Of a stretch of 64,000 nucleotides of DNA, positions 43,994 to 54,300 are shown in pieces. Position 1 is the stretch's first letter, and each line of letters opens with the position of its first letter. The notes under the pieces are model-generated. The model was not told the origin of the DNA. It searched no databases and was given only the letters and a program-made list of their open reading frames with translations. The translations under genes and the position numbers were made by a program. This DNA is from Deltaproteobacteria bacterium (GTDB lineage Bacteria; Myxococcota; XYA12-FULL-58-9): NCBI GenBank assembly GCA_016218825.1, contig JACRCV010000019.1, positions 37,039 through 101,038 of the forward strand, read 5' to 3'.

Positions 43994-44218
43994 CTACGGT
44001 CGCTCTGGCGACAGCTTGGCCTTGAACTGGGCGTAGTCCTCGGCCAGCCGCGATTCGTGACCGCGCTCCTCGTGCTCGAGGTGACGGAACATCTCCGCGA
44101 GGGGTGTGCCGTCGCCCGCGAGCAGCGCCGCCTGGCGATAGAGGTCCTGGGCCTTCCGCTCCTGCTCGATGGCCTTCGCGAAGATGTCGAAGAGGGTCTT
44201 GTCGCCGAGCCGTACCAT
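43994..44218 (-). CDS. Half-length ferritin-like protein
   Basis: 74 residues with AAGGAGTGAGCGG before ATG 44218. Two helices resemble the first half of a rubrerythrin: FAKAIEQERKAQDLYRQAA and a second helix LEHEERGHESRL with Glu51-x-x-His54. The Glu (18/20) and ExxH pattern would need a dimer to build a diiron site, as in encapsulated half-ferritins. A complete set in one chain (as in 10360-10884) is not present. No encapsulin gene is in the window. It could also simply be a truncated relative, but its good ribosome site and intact frame argue that it is expressed. Confidence 0.65.
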   Translation of the reverse strand: MVRLGDKTLFDIFAKAIEQERKAQDLYRQAALLAGDGTPLAEMFRHLEHEERGHESRLAEDYAQFKAKLSPERP

Positions 44219-44380
44219 CCGCTCACTCCTTACGTTGACGCGCCGAGAATGCAGTGCGTCAATCGCCGCCTTGCCTCACTCGGGTCGTTCATCGTCAATG
44301 TCGTGCCTTCGCTAACGTTGGACACTCGCGGCCCTCGTTCAAGACGCGGCGGTGAGCAAGGAGGACACCGGCAGCTGTGG

Positions 44381-44386
44381 TATGAT
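44381..44386 (+). promoter_or_regulatory. Candidate extended -10 promoter element
   Basis: TATGAT preceded by TGG (TGGTATGAT) fits an extended -10 box. It lies 40 bases before ATG 44426. No -35 box is visible at the expected spacing, which extended -10 promoters can tolerate. Confidence 0.35.
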
Positions 44387-44425
44387 GGAGGCAGTCGCGG
44401 CATTGGCAGAGAAGAGAACGAATCA

Positions 44426-46270
44426 ATGAACCGCTGCCGGTCGAAGTGCTTGGGTCTGGTTCTCGGAGGCGGTCTCTGCGTCATCGCCGCCTGCAGCGTC
44501 TCGAGCGTCACGGTCGGTGTGGATCCCATTCCTCCGTCTGACGGAATCCTACCCACGCAGTCGGACGGGGCATTCGAAGACCGTGCCGACGGTGCCGACC
44601 TGCCCGTCGACGGCGACTTCGACCGGCACACCGACGGTGTCGCCGATGGTCCAGCGAACAACGATTTCGACCGACCTGCCGACAGCTTTGCCGACTCGGG
44701 GGGGGCCGACCCAGGCCCGCCGCCGCCGCCACCACCTCCTCCACCTCCACCTCCACCTCCGCTCGTGCTGCCCTGGGCTCCCCCGATCATGGGCAACTTC
44801 GCCGACAGCGTCGTTCACCCGACGATGCGCGCGTTGTTCCAGAACGCGATACGCCACGGCTTTGGCTACTACTACTTCTGGCTGAACTACCACCTCGGCG
44901 ACCCGTCGACGAACCTCGGCTGCTACTCGGTCAACTACAAATATGCCAGCGCCCTGGCGCTCGCGGGGGCGATCGCGGTCACGGTGCCCGGCGCCTGGCA
45001 GACCGCTACCGACATGGACGACTTCGACGTGATGGGGGCGGAGCTCGGCGCTGGCGTATTGACCCGGGATGAAGTCATCGAGCGCAGCCGGCGAATCATC
45101 CGTTCCATCGCCGCGTGCCACACCGGCAACGGCGGCACCCGCTTGGGGCCGGACGCGGCCGGCAACGACGTGGGCAGCGGCAGCTCCTTCGGGCGCCAGA
45201 CTCCCTACTTTGTCGGCAACGCCGGGACCGCCGGCTGGCTCTTGAACGATCTCTTGCCTGCCGCCGAGCGGGATCTGGTCGCCCACATGGTCACGCGGCA
45301 GATGAGCGATAACCTGTTCGACCGCGTCGAGTATTGGAACGGCGCGGACGGCAACTCCTTCGGCGAGGACGAGGTCTCCGACGCGCTGGTGCTATCGCTC
45401 GGCGCCGCCATCTTCCCGACCGACTCACGGGTTGCCGGCTGGCGGCGCAAGCTCTTGGTCCATTGGCTGGGCGCCTTCGCGCGGCCGCTGACCAACACCA
45501 GCACGGCCATCGTGCACGGGCAGACGGTGGGGGAGCTCGTCGACGGCTTCAACATCTGGAACAACGGCACGCTCGTCAACCACTCGCGCTACATGCCCAG
45601 CTACCAGGCCGCGGTCGAGTGGAAGCTGTTCACCGCCGTCCACTGGGTGGCGCGCGGCGCGGGGGTTCCGCGGGGCGCTCTGTTCAATGCCAACAAGATC
45701 TATCAGGCCTTCGTCGACGTGCGCTTCACTCCGGGAGACGTGGACCCGATCACCGGGACCTTCATCAACCCCGGGGGCTCGATGTACCTGCCCGACATTC
45801 CGGAGAACCAGAACGGACCCGCGAGCTGGAAGTACTACGCCCCCAACGGCATCGATCAGACGGGGGTCGCCGGCTACGGTTATCGCGAGCTCTCGGTGTT
45901 CGTGGCTCTGGATGCAGGGGCCGCCCGCATGAGCAGCGCCAGCCCGCTCGGGACCTACGGGGTGGATGGCCTGGCCACCGTCAAGGCAGACGTCTGGCTC
46001 TCTCTGCACGGCAACAAGCTGCTCGAGCTGCAGCGAACGATCAAGGCGGACCAGCAGGGCGTCGACGACCGCCGGTGCTACCGCGGGCCGTACGGTCAAG
46101 ACGTGGCGCACCCGCGCGATGTCACCAGGGCTCCCGGGGTCTTCACCTCGACCTTGGGCGACATCGACACCCAGAACGAGGCCCGCGAAGGCAAGTGCGT
46201 CAACAACATCGCTTTGGGCTATCTGATGAACGCGATCGTGACCCCGACCTTGAATGACGACGCCTACTGA
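44426..46270 (+). CDS. Lipoprotein with poly-Pro linker and large conserved-looking C-terminal domain, unknown function
   Basis: 614 residues. ATG 44426 gives a signal peptide with lipobox IAAC (Cys23); earlier open frame lacks a ribosome site and crosses a likely promoter. Residues 35-97 are Asp/Pro-rich with repeats of the DGxFDxxADG type. A run of 15 Pro (about 98-112) forms a rigid linker. The remaining 500 residues form a globular domain with many aromatic and Gly residues (YYYFWLNYHLGDPSTN; YKYASALALAGAI; YWNGADGNSFGEDEVSD; YGYRELSVF). The helical spacing recalls (alpha/alpha) barrel polysaccharide lyases or glycosidases, but I cannot identify a catalytic motif. It is anchored at the cell surface by inference. 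Confidence 0.7.
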   Translation: MNRCRSKCLGLVLGGGLCVIAACSVSSVTVGVDPIPPSDGILPTQSDGAFEDRADGADLPVDGDFDRHTDGVADGPANNDFDRPADSFADSGGADPGPPPPPPPPPPPPPPPLVLPWAPPIMGNFADSVVHPTMRALFQNAIRHGFGYYYFWLNYHLGDPSTNLGCYSVNYKYASALALAGAIAVTVPGAWQTATDMDDFDVMGAELGAGVLTRDEVIERSRRIIRSIAACHTGNGGTRLGPDAAGNDVGSGSSFGRQTPYFVGNAGTAGWLLNDLLPAAERDLVAHMVTRQMSDNLFDRVEYWNGADGNSFGEDEVSDALVLSLGAAIFPTDSRVAGWRRKLLVHWLGAFARPLTNTSTAIVHGQTVGELVDGFNIWNNGTLVNHSRYMPSYQAAVEWKLFTAVHWVARGAGVPRGALFNANKIYQAFVDVRFTPGDVDPITGTFINPGGSMYLPDIPENQNGPASWKYYAPNGIDQTGVAGYGYRELSVFVALDAGAARMSSASPLGTYGVDGLATVKADVWLSLHGNKLLELQRTIKADQQGVDDRRCYRGPYGQDVAHPRDVTRAPGVFTSTLGDIDTQNEAREGKCVNNIALGYLMNAIVTPTLNDDAY

Positions 46271-46271
46271 C

Positions 46272-48116
46272 TCACGGCGCCGCCTCGACGAGCACGAACT
46301 CGACGCGACGGTTCCGTTCGCGGCCGCGGGAGGTCTTGTTGCTCTCGATCGGGCGGGTCACGCCGAAGCCGGCCGCCTCCAGGCGCTGGGCGGCGATCCC
46401 CTTGCCGACGAGGTAGGCCATGACCGAGGCGGCACGGCGCTGTGACAAGTCGAGGTTGTAGTCGGCGGCGCCGCGATCATCGGTGTGGCCCTCGACCCGC
46501 ACCTTGGGGATCTCGGCGTGGTTCTGCAGCACGGCGGCGACCTGATCGAGCAGGCCGAACGAGCGCGCCTGAATGACGTCGGAGTTGGTGTCGAAGTAGA
46601 CCGCCTCCTTGATCTCGATCTTCTCCCTGGTGAGCTTGACGAGGGTCGCGCCCTGGTCCGGGCAGCCGTCGTCGTCCTCGACGGCGTTGATGGTCTCGGC
46701 CTCGTTCGGACACTTGTCGGCGCTGTCCGCGATGCCGTCGAGGTCGTTGTCGTGGTCGGGACAGCCGTCTTCGTCCTGGAAGCCGTCCATGTCTTCGGGC
46801 TCTTTCGAGCACTGGTCCTTGAAGTCGGGGACGCCGTCGCCGTCGGTGTCGCGCTCGGCGTCAGGGCAGCCGTCCTCGTCTTCGAAGCCCTCGAGGTCTT
46901 CGCCGACGTTCGGACATTGGTCGGTGTGGTCCGGGATGCCGTCGTCGTCGTTGTCGAGCTCCGGGCAGCCGTCGTCGTCCGCGAAGCCGTCCTGGTCTTC
47001 AGGCTCGTCCGGGCACTGGTCGACGCCGTCCGGGTTGCCGTCGTGGTCCGCGTCCTTCACGACCTCAGGACAGACGAGGGTGCCGTCGGCGCTCACCGAC
47101 GCGGTCGAGCCGTCCGGGCAGGTCGGCGGCGGCGGCGGTGGCGATGGCGGCGCGGGCGGCGGTTCCGGCTCGGGCGCGACCCTGGGCGCCCAGGCGACGG
47201 CCGCCAGCGCCCGAAAGTCGGGGGCGCCGTAGCCGCTACTGACGCCGCTGCCGAGCCCGGCGGTGACGAGGAGGTCGCCCCGGCGATAACGCGCCGAGGC
47301 CAGGGCCTCGATCGGGCTCTCTTTGGCGCTGGCGAACGGGCGCACCGCCTTCGTGAGACCCCAGAATTCGACGCCGGCGCCCAGGTTCTCGGGGAGGCCG
47401 AAGGCGTGCAGGTCGAGGCCGGTGCCGGCGCGCCACAGGACCTGGTCGGCGATCTCCATGCCGTAAAGGTCGCGGTTGCCGCGCACCCGCCAGCCGAGGT
47501 TCACGCCGAGGAAGACCGGGCCGCGCCCCGTCGACACCGCGACCTCCGGCGTGAAGGTGACCGAGCCGTTGCCGAAGAAGTCGCCGCCGGCGGCCGCCGG
47601 CACCGTCAGCACCGGGATCATCGCCAGATCGACACCGACCTGATCCCTGGTCAACAGGGTCACGCGGCCTTCGAGACGCGGATCGCCGATGCCGGCGGTG
47701 GTCGCGCTCGCGCCGGTGTACACCCCGCTCGGCGCCGACGTGCCCACTTGCACCGGGACCACCGGGAGGAGCGCCGCCACGTCCAGGCCGCGGATGAGGC
47801 CGTGCAGGACACCGGCCGGCGGCGTCAGGCCGAGCGCGAAACCAAGGACGGCGTCGAGGCGATGGCTGACGAGCGCGCCCAACCGGTTGCCGGCGTTGTC
47901 GATCGCCACGAGCGGCTCGTGCACGTAGGTGAAGGTGAGCGACGCGGCCGGCACCAGCCAACCTTCGGCGGCGCCGCCTTTGACGGCGACGAGGCCGGTC
48001 GTGGTCGCGGACGGCTCGAAGTGCTGCAGGTCGACCTCCTGGGCCCGGGCCGGAAGGCTCGCCGACAGGAGAAGGAGGAACAGAGCGTTCGCAGGGAGAG
48101 CGGGAGTCGCACGCAT
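46272..48116 (-). CDS. OmpA-family outer-membrane protein with TSP3 repeats
   Basis: 614 residues from ATG 48116 (signal peptide ending ARAQ); two earlier Met codons (48131, 48128) are alternatives. A beta-barrel-like region occupies about 26-335. A Pro-rich linker (PPPAPPSPPPPPP) follows. TSP3 repeats span about 370-485 (DQCPDEPEDQDGFADDDGCP). The C-terminal OmpA domain (about 500-614) has YFDTNSDVIQ, VEGHTDDRG and NLDLSQRRAASV, the peptidoglycan-binding residues. It should anchor the outer membrane to peptidoglycan. Its stop lies 2 bases from the convergent 44426-46270 stop. Confidence 0.92.
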   Translation of the reverse strand: MRATPALPANALFLLLLSASLPARAQEVDLQHFEPSATTTGLVAVKGGAAEGWLVPAASLTFTYVHEPLVAIDNAGNRLGALVSHRLDAVLGFALGLTPPAGVLHGLIRGLDVAALLPVVPVQVGTSAPSGVYTGASATTAGIGDPRLEGRVTLLTRDQVGVDLAMIPVLTVPAAAGGDFFGNGSVTFTPEVAVSTGRGPVFLGVNLGWRVRGNRDLYGMEIADQVLWRAGTGLDLHAFGLPENLGAGVEFWGLTKAVRPFASAKESPIEALASARYRRGDLLVTAGLGSGVSSGYGAPDFRALAAVAWAPRVAPEPEPPPAPPSPPPPPPTCPDGSTASVSADGTLVCPEVVKDADHDGNPDGVDQCPDEPEDQDGFADDDGCPELDNDDDGIPDHTDQCPNVGEDLEGFEDEDGCPDAERDTDGDGVPDFKDQCSKEPEDMDGFQDEDGCPDHDNDLDGIADSADKCPNEAETINAVEDDDGCPDQGATLVKLTREKIEIKEAVYFDTNSDVIQARSFGLLDQVAAVLQNHAEIPKVRVEGHTDDRGAADYNLDLSQRRAASVMAYLVGKGIAAQRLEAAGFGVTRPIESNKTSRGRERNRRVEFVLVEAAP

Positions 48117-48328
48117 GCCGCAACTCATCATGCCTGGCAGCACCGAAGCAAGTAGGTCCTCCGGCCGCGGCGATCGTGGGTGGCGGCCGCGCCTCGGCTC
48201 GGCTAGAATGCCCAACTCTCTCAGGCGGCTCGAGCCGTCGGTGGCATACGCCGGACTCCTGGCGCTGCCCCGTAATCGCTGTCGCCCGGCGCAAAGCGAC
48301 CGGGCGTTGTGCTGCGCATGGAGACATC

Positions 48329-51300
48329 ATGAGACGATTCGTTCGCGTGACCGTGATCTTCGCTTCCGCCGTCTTCGGCAGCGTCACCGCCCGCGCCCAG
48401 GCGCCCACCCTCAAGCTCATCCAGATCGAGGACGGCGCGTCGCAGACCGCGTACAACGACTGGGCCGAGGTGCTCGCGAACCCCGCGAACACCTCGGTGG
48501 ACGGCGATGGCACGACGCCGGCGCTGTGCGGCCCGATCAACCCGAACCCCGACGACCTCGACTGCAGGGTGGCGCCCATCGGGCAGGTCGGCCGCGACCT
48601 GATGCGCTTCTCCTGGACCTACACCTGGAACGGTGACCCGGCCACGAGCTTCGTGGCCCTCTACGTCGAGCGCTTCGAGGAGACGAGCAACGGCCTCGAC
48701 TTCTTCTTCATCGCCGACATCGACGGCGCCCCGGAGGCGGTCAACGGCATTCCATACCTCGATCCCGGCGACAAGGTGATCCAGGCGACCTACAAAGGTG
48801 GCAACGGGCTCACCCTGGGCGCCCAAGGCCCCAAGATCTGCAACTACGTCCCGAGCCAAGGCGCTCTGTGCACCAGCGCCGATCCCGACGCGGCGCGGGA
48901 CTGCGACCCGATCGCCGATCCCGCCACCGGCAAAGTGGATGGCTACAAGGTCCTCGGCAGCATCGGCAGCACCTGCACCGCGGTGCCGCAGTGTTGCCCC
49001 GGGTTCGGGCCGGCGAGCTGCACGCTGGCGGAGCAGTGCGATTCGGGCGACCGCGACGCGACGTCGTTGTTCTACGGCAAGCGCTTCGAGATCCGCGCGC
49101 CGTGGAGCACGTTCGGCGCCACCGCAGCGAGCGGCCCCCTGCCGCTGTTTTGGCACGTGGCGGTGGCCAACGGCGGCCTCGGGTTGGCCGGCGCCCTCGA
49201 CAACATCGGCGGTCGCAACGACACCCTCGGAACGTTCAGCTACGAGACCGTCGACGTCACCCCGGCGCTGCAGATTGGCGGCGCCGCCTCGCCGGGCTCG
49301 AGCTCCTATGGCTTCGTGCTGACCTCGAACGGCACCGCGCCCGCGCTCGCCAACCTCGCGATGTCGTCGTCGTTGCGCCTGCCGACGCGCCTGTACGCCG
49401 ACACCACGCTGGACGGGAAGCTCACTCCCGGCACCCTGACTTTGATGGCCACCGATGGCAACGGCGACGGCAGCTTCGAGACCATCGCCCCCGGCTTCGA
49501 CGCCGACGGCGACAGCCGCCCCGATCCCGGCGTGCGCCTCGCCCCCGGCGCGACCTTCGAGGTCGCCAGCGTGCAGACGGTCGGCTCGGGTCTGGACCAG
49601 CTCGTCGACCGCTCCACGCTGACCGTCGTGGCGATCGACAGCACGGCCACGGCGGCAGCCGAGACCGCCATCGGCTTCGTGGTCTTCACCCCCGGAGCCC
49701 CGGTGCGTTCGGGTCAACCGGGAGCGGCGGTGCCGGTGCCGGTGCGGGTCACGAACTACAGCGGCGGCGCGGCGATCATCAATATTTCGACCGTCGATAT
49801 CGCCGGCGACAACGGACCGTATGCGACCGCCCTGTACGCCGACACCGACTGCGACGGCGGCGCCGACGGGCCGCTCGTCGACTCGCCCGTCGACGCGGAT
49901 CCGACGCCCGACGTCGGCTCGCTCGCGAACGGCGACGGCGCCTGTCTGGTCGTCGGCGTCACCGTCCCCGGCGGCGCGGCGGTCGGCAACCGCGACCGGC
50001 TGTACGTTCGCGGCAGCGTGGCGACCGACGGCAACAAGGTCGGCAACGCGACGGTGACGATCGACGTCCGCAACCGCGTCACCGTCGTGCCCGGCGCCTA
50101 CGGCAGCGACAGCAACCCGGTGTCGCTCTCGAGCGCCGAGATCCGCTACTTCCCCTACACCCTCATCAACTCGGGCTCGGCCGCGAGCGCCTTCGAAGTC
50201 TGCGTCGACTGGAGCCCGGCGGCGGACGCTCCCTACTTCGTCCGCCTGTTCTCGGACCCCGACGGCGACGGCGACATCAGCGACGGCCAAGAGCTCCTGG
50301 TGTTCAGCCAGAGCTCCGACCGCTGTGGCGGCGCCACCGAAGAGCTCGCCACGCTCAGCGCGATCGCGCCGTTTGGCGGCACCCTCGGTCTGGTGATGGA
50401 GGTGCGGGTGCCGCTGTCGCCGGCCATCCTCTCCGGGCCGACGCTGCATCATTTCTTCCGCGTCGACGATCGCGGCGTCGCCAACGATCTGGCGCGGGGC
50501 GAGGTCATCAGCAACCTCGGCAAGCTGTCGTTGTACGCGGACGCCGGGTTGAACGGCGCCGCCACCTACTTCACCTCCTGCGACACCATCTACTTCCAGG
50601 CGCGGCGGTTGAGCTCGGTCTCCCAGGACCTGTACTACCGGCTCGCGGTCTATCGTCCCGGACCGATCCTCGACGCCTGTCTGCCGAACCCGGCGAGCTG
50701 CGCCGACCACTACATCACCGACCTGTTCGGCGAGTTCACCGGCAGCTACACGCTCGCCGCCGGCAAGCCGACCGGCGCCTGGCAGCTCCGGCTCATCGAC
50801 GACAACACCCCCTCGGACGAGAACTACACCGTCAACACCGTCGTCGAGCGCGCCGGCAGCCTGTCGGCAGTCCTGCCGACGCAGGCCGATTTCGTGCACT
50901 TCGCCGCCGACGACGTCTCGTTCTCGGTCAACGTCACCAACGACAACGTCGGCGCGCCGTTCACCACCTCGACCCTCTACTACGCGATTCTGGACGACAC
51001 CCTGCCGACGCCGCAGTACTGGACCGGCTCCGGCTGGGCGCCGTTCTCGGCCGTCCCGGCCACGGTCACCGGCTCGGTGGCGGTGCCGGCGCTCGGCGCC
51101 GGCGGCGCGAGCACGACCGTCGGCGTCAACGTCGCGAACGTCGGTTTCCCCGACGAGGATCCGCCGGCCACCTACACCATCCGCGTCTGGTGGGGGCTCT
51201 TGTGCGGCGACCTGATCGCCGGGCCGCAGGACGCCGCCGTCAACGTCTGGGGCTGCGCCTCGGACACCGACCTCGATGGCTGTACGAACTGCCTCGATTC

Positions 51301-54300
51301 GCTGTGGAACACGTTCAGCCCCGACGCCGACAGTGACAGCTACGGCAGCGACTGCGACTGCGACGACGCCGACGCGGCGATCGGCGCCAACGCGACCTGG
51401 TACAAGGACATCGACAACGACGGCTACTCCGACGGCGCCAGCCTCGCGCAGTGCGGCCAGCCTTTGGGCTACCGGCCGGCGTCAGCCCTGGTGTCGACGA
51501 GCGGTGACTGCGACGACCTCGATGCCGCCGTCCATCCGGCGACGATCTGGTACAAGGACCTCGATCTCGACGGCTACTCCGACGGCACGAGCCTCACGCA
51601 GTGTCTCGAGCCTCCCGGCTACGTGCTCGCGACCGCGCTCGTGGGCACGAGCGGCGACTGCGACGATCTCGACGCCACGCTGAGCCCGGCGACGACGTGG
51701 TTCAAGGATCTGGACGGCGACGCCTACGCCGACGGCGCCAGCCTCACCCAGTGCCTGAAGCCTGCAGGCTACGAGCTCGCGACCGCGCTCCTGGCGACGA
51801 GCGGCGACTGCGACGACACGCCGATCAGCGGCTTCAGCACCTACCCGGGCGCGACCGAGGTGATCGCGGACGGCGTCGATCAGAACTGCGACAGCGTCGA
51901 GGCCTGCTACCAAGACCTCGATGACGACGGCTACGGCTCGACGATCGTCGTCGACGACACCGACCTCATCTGCGCCAACGGCAGCGCGCTGACCGCCGAC
52001 GTGAGCACCGACTGCGACGACGCCAACGCCGCCGTCAACCCGGCGACCCTCTGGTACCAGGACGCCGACGGCGACGGCTACGCGAACGGCACGGCGGTGA
52101 CCCAGTGCGCCCCGCCTTTGGGCTACGCGCTCGCGACCGCGCTCGTCAACACGAGCGGCGACTGCGACGACGGCGACGCCGCGCTCAACCCGGCCACGGT
52201 CTGGTACCGAGACGTCGACGCCGACGGCTATTCGGACGGCGCGGCGCTCACCCAGTGCGCCCCGCCTGTGGGCTACGCGCTCGCGACCGCGCTCGTGGAC
52301 ACGAGCGGCGACTGCGACGACGGCGACGCCACGCTCAACCCGGCCACGGTCTGGTACGCCGACCTCGACGCCGACCTCGTCTCGAGCGGCGCGACCTTCA
52401 GCCAATGCAGCCAGCCGGCGGGCTACGCGCGGTCCACGTCGCTGACGGCGCTGAGCGGCGACTGCCTCGACACCAACGCCGCGGTGCACCTGAATGCGAC
52501 CGAGGTCTGTGACGGCTTCGACACCGACTGCTCGAGTGGCGGCGCGCCGGCCGACGATCCGGCCGAGACCGATCCGGACGGCGATCGTTTCGTCGTCTGC
52601 AGCGGCTTCGTCAATCACGGCGGCGGGTTCGTGGGAGGCGACGATTGCGACAACGCCGACCCCAACAGCTACCCGGGGGCGCCGGAGCTCTGTGACGGCT
52701 ACGCCGACGACTGCAGCGGCGTCGTGCCGGGAAGCGAGCTCGACGACGACGGCGACGGTTTCGTCGGCTGCGCCGGTTGGGACGACACCTACCATCCGAA
52801 CGCCTTGGTGATCGACGGCGGCGACTGCAACGACCTGAGCCCGAGCGTCAACCCCGGGCTCGCCGAGGTGACGTGCAACGGCGTCGATGACGACTGCGAC
52901 TTCCTCACCCTGGACGAGCCGGGCGGCGCCGACGCCGATTCCGACGGCTACACCGTGCTCTGCGGTCAGGACTGCGACGACACGAACTTCTTCGTGCACC
53001 CGGGCGGCGTCGAGAATTGCACCGACGCGCTCGACAACGACTGCGACGGCTCCATCGACAGCGCCGATCCGGCTTGCGCGTCGACCTGCGTCGACGCCGA
53101 CGGCGACGGCTATCGCAGCGTCGCTTGCGGCGGCTCCGATTGCGACGACTCGAACCCGTTCATCAACGCGGGCGCGGCCGAGAGCTGCACCGACGGCATC
53201 GACAACAACTGCAATGCGCGGGTCGACGGCAACGATCCCCTCTGCCCGGCGAGTTGCCCGGACGCCGACGGCGACGGTTATCCACGCGCGACCTGTGGCG
53301 GCTCGGACTGCGACGACGGCCGTGCCGGCGTCCACCCGGGCCAGCCCGAGCTCTGCACCGACGGCCAGGACAACAACTGCGACGGCCGCGTCGACGCCGC
53401 CGACCCACTTTGTCCGGCCGACTGCGCCGACTGGGACGGCGACGGCTACCCGGACCGCGACTGCGGCGGCAGCGACTGCAACGATCGCGTGGCTTCGATC
53501 CACCCGGGCGGCGGCGAGAGCTGCCTCGACGGCGTCGACAACGACTGCAACGGCCTGGTCGACGCCAACGATCCGCGATGCCCGGCCGGCTGCGCCGACG
53601 CCGACGGCGACGGCTACGAGAGCCGCGGCTGCGACGGCTCCGACTGCGACGACAGCCGCGGCACCATCAACCCGGGCAGGCGCGAGGACTGCACCGACGG
53701 CGTCGACAACGACTGCAGCGGCCTCGCCGACGGTGACGATCCGCAGTGCCCGGCCGGCTGCCCCGACGACGACGGCGACGGCTACCGAAGCCTCGCCTGC
53801 GGCGGCAGCGACTGCGACGACGCGGCGTTCTTCGTCAACCCGGCGATCGGCGAGCGCTGCGTGAACGGCATCGACGACAACTGCGACGGCCGCATCGACT
53901 ACCAGGACCCGGGCGAGTGTCCGGCCGGCTGCGCCGACGGCGACGGCGACGGCTATCTGGCGGCAACCTGCGGCGGCCGCGACTGCGACGACGGCGATCC
54001 TGCGGTCAGCCCGGGTGCGGTCGAGGACTGCACCGACAACGCCGACAACAACTGCGACGGCGTCGTCGACGGCCGGGATCCCGGCGCCTGCCCGCCGGCC
54101 TGCATCGACCAGGACGGCGACGGCTACCCAGACCTCGCCTGCGGCGGCTCCGACTGCAACGACCTCGAGGCCGCGACCCACCCGGGCGCCGTCGAGGTGG
54201 CGTGCGACGCGCTCGACGACGACTGCAACGTCTTGACCGCCGACCTGCCCGATCTCGATCGGGACGGCTTCACGAGCAGCGCCTGCCCGCCGGGCACGGA

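Noticed and set aside
43964..44425. Long N-terminal extension of the Pro-linker lipoprotein
   Set aside because: It runs across the antisense half-ferritin gene and has no ribosome site; the lipoprotein signal starts at 44426.
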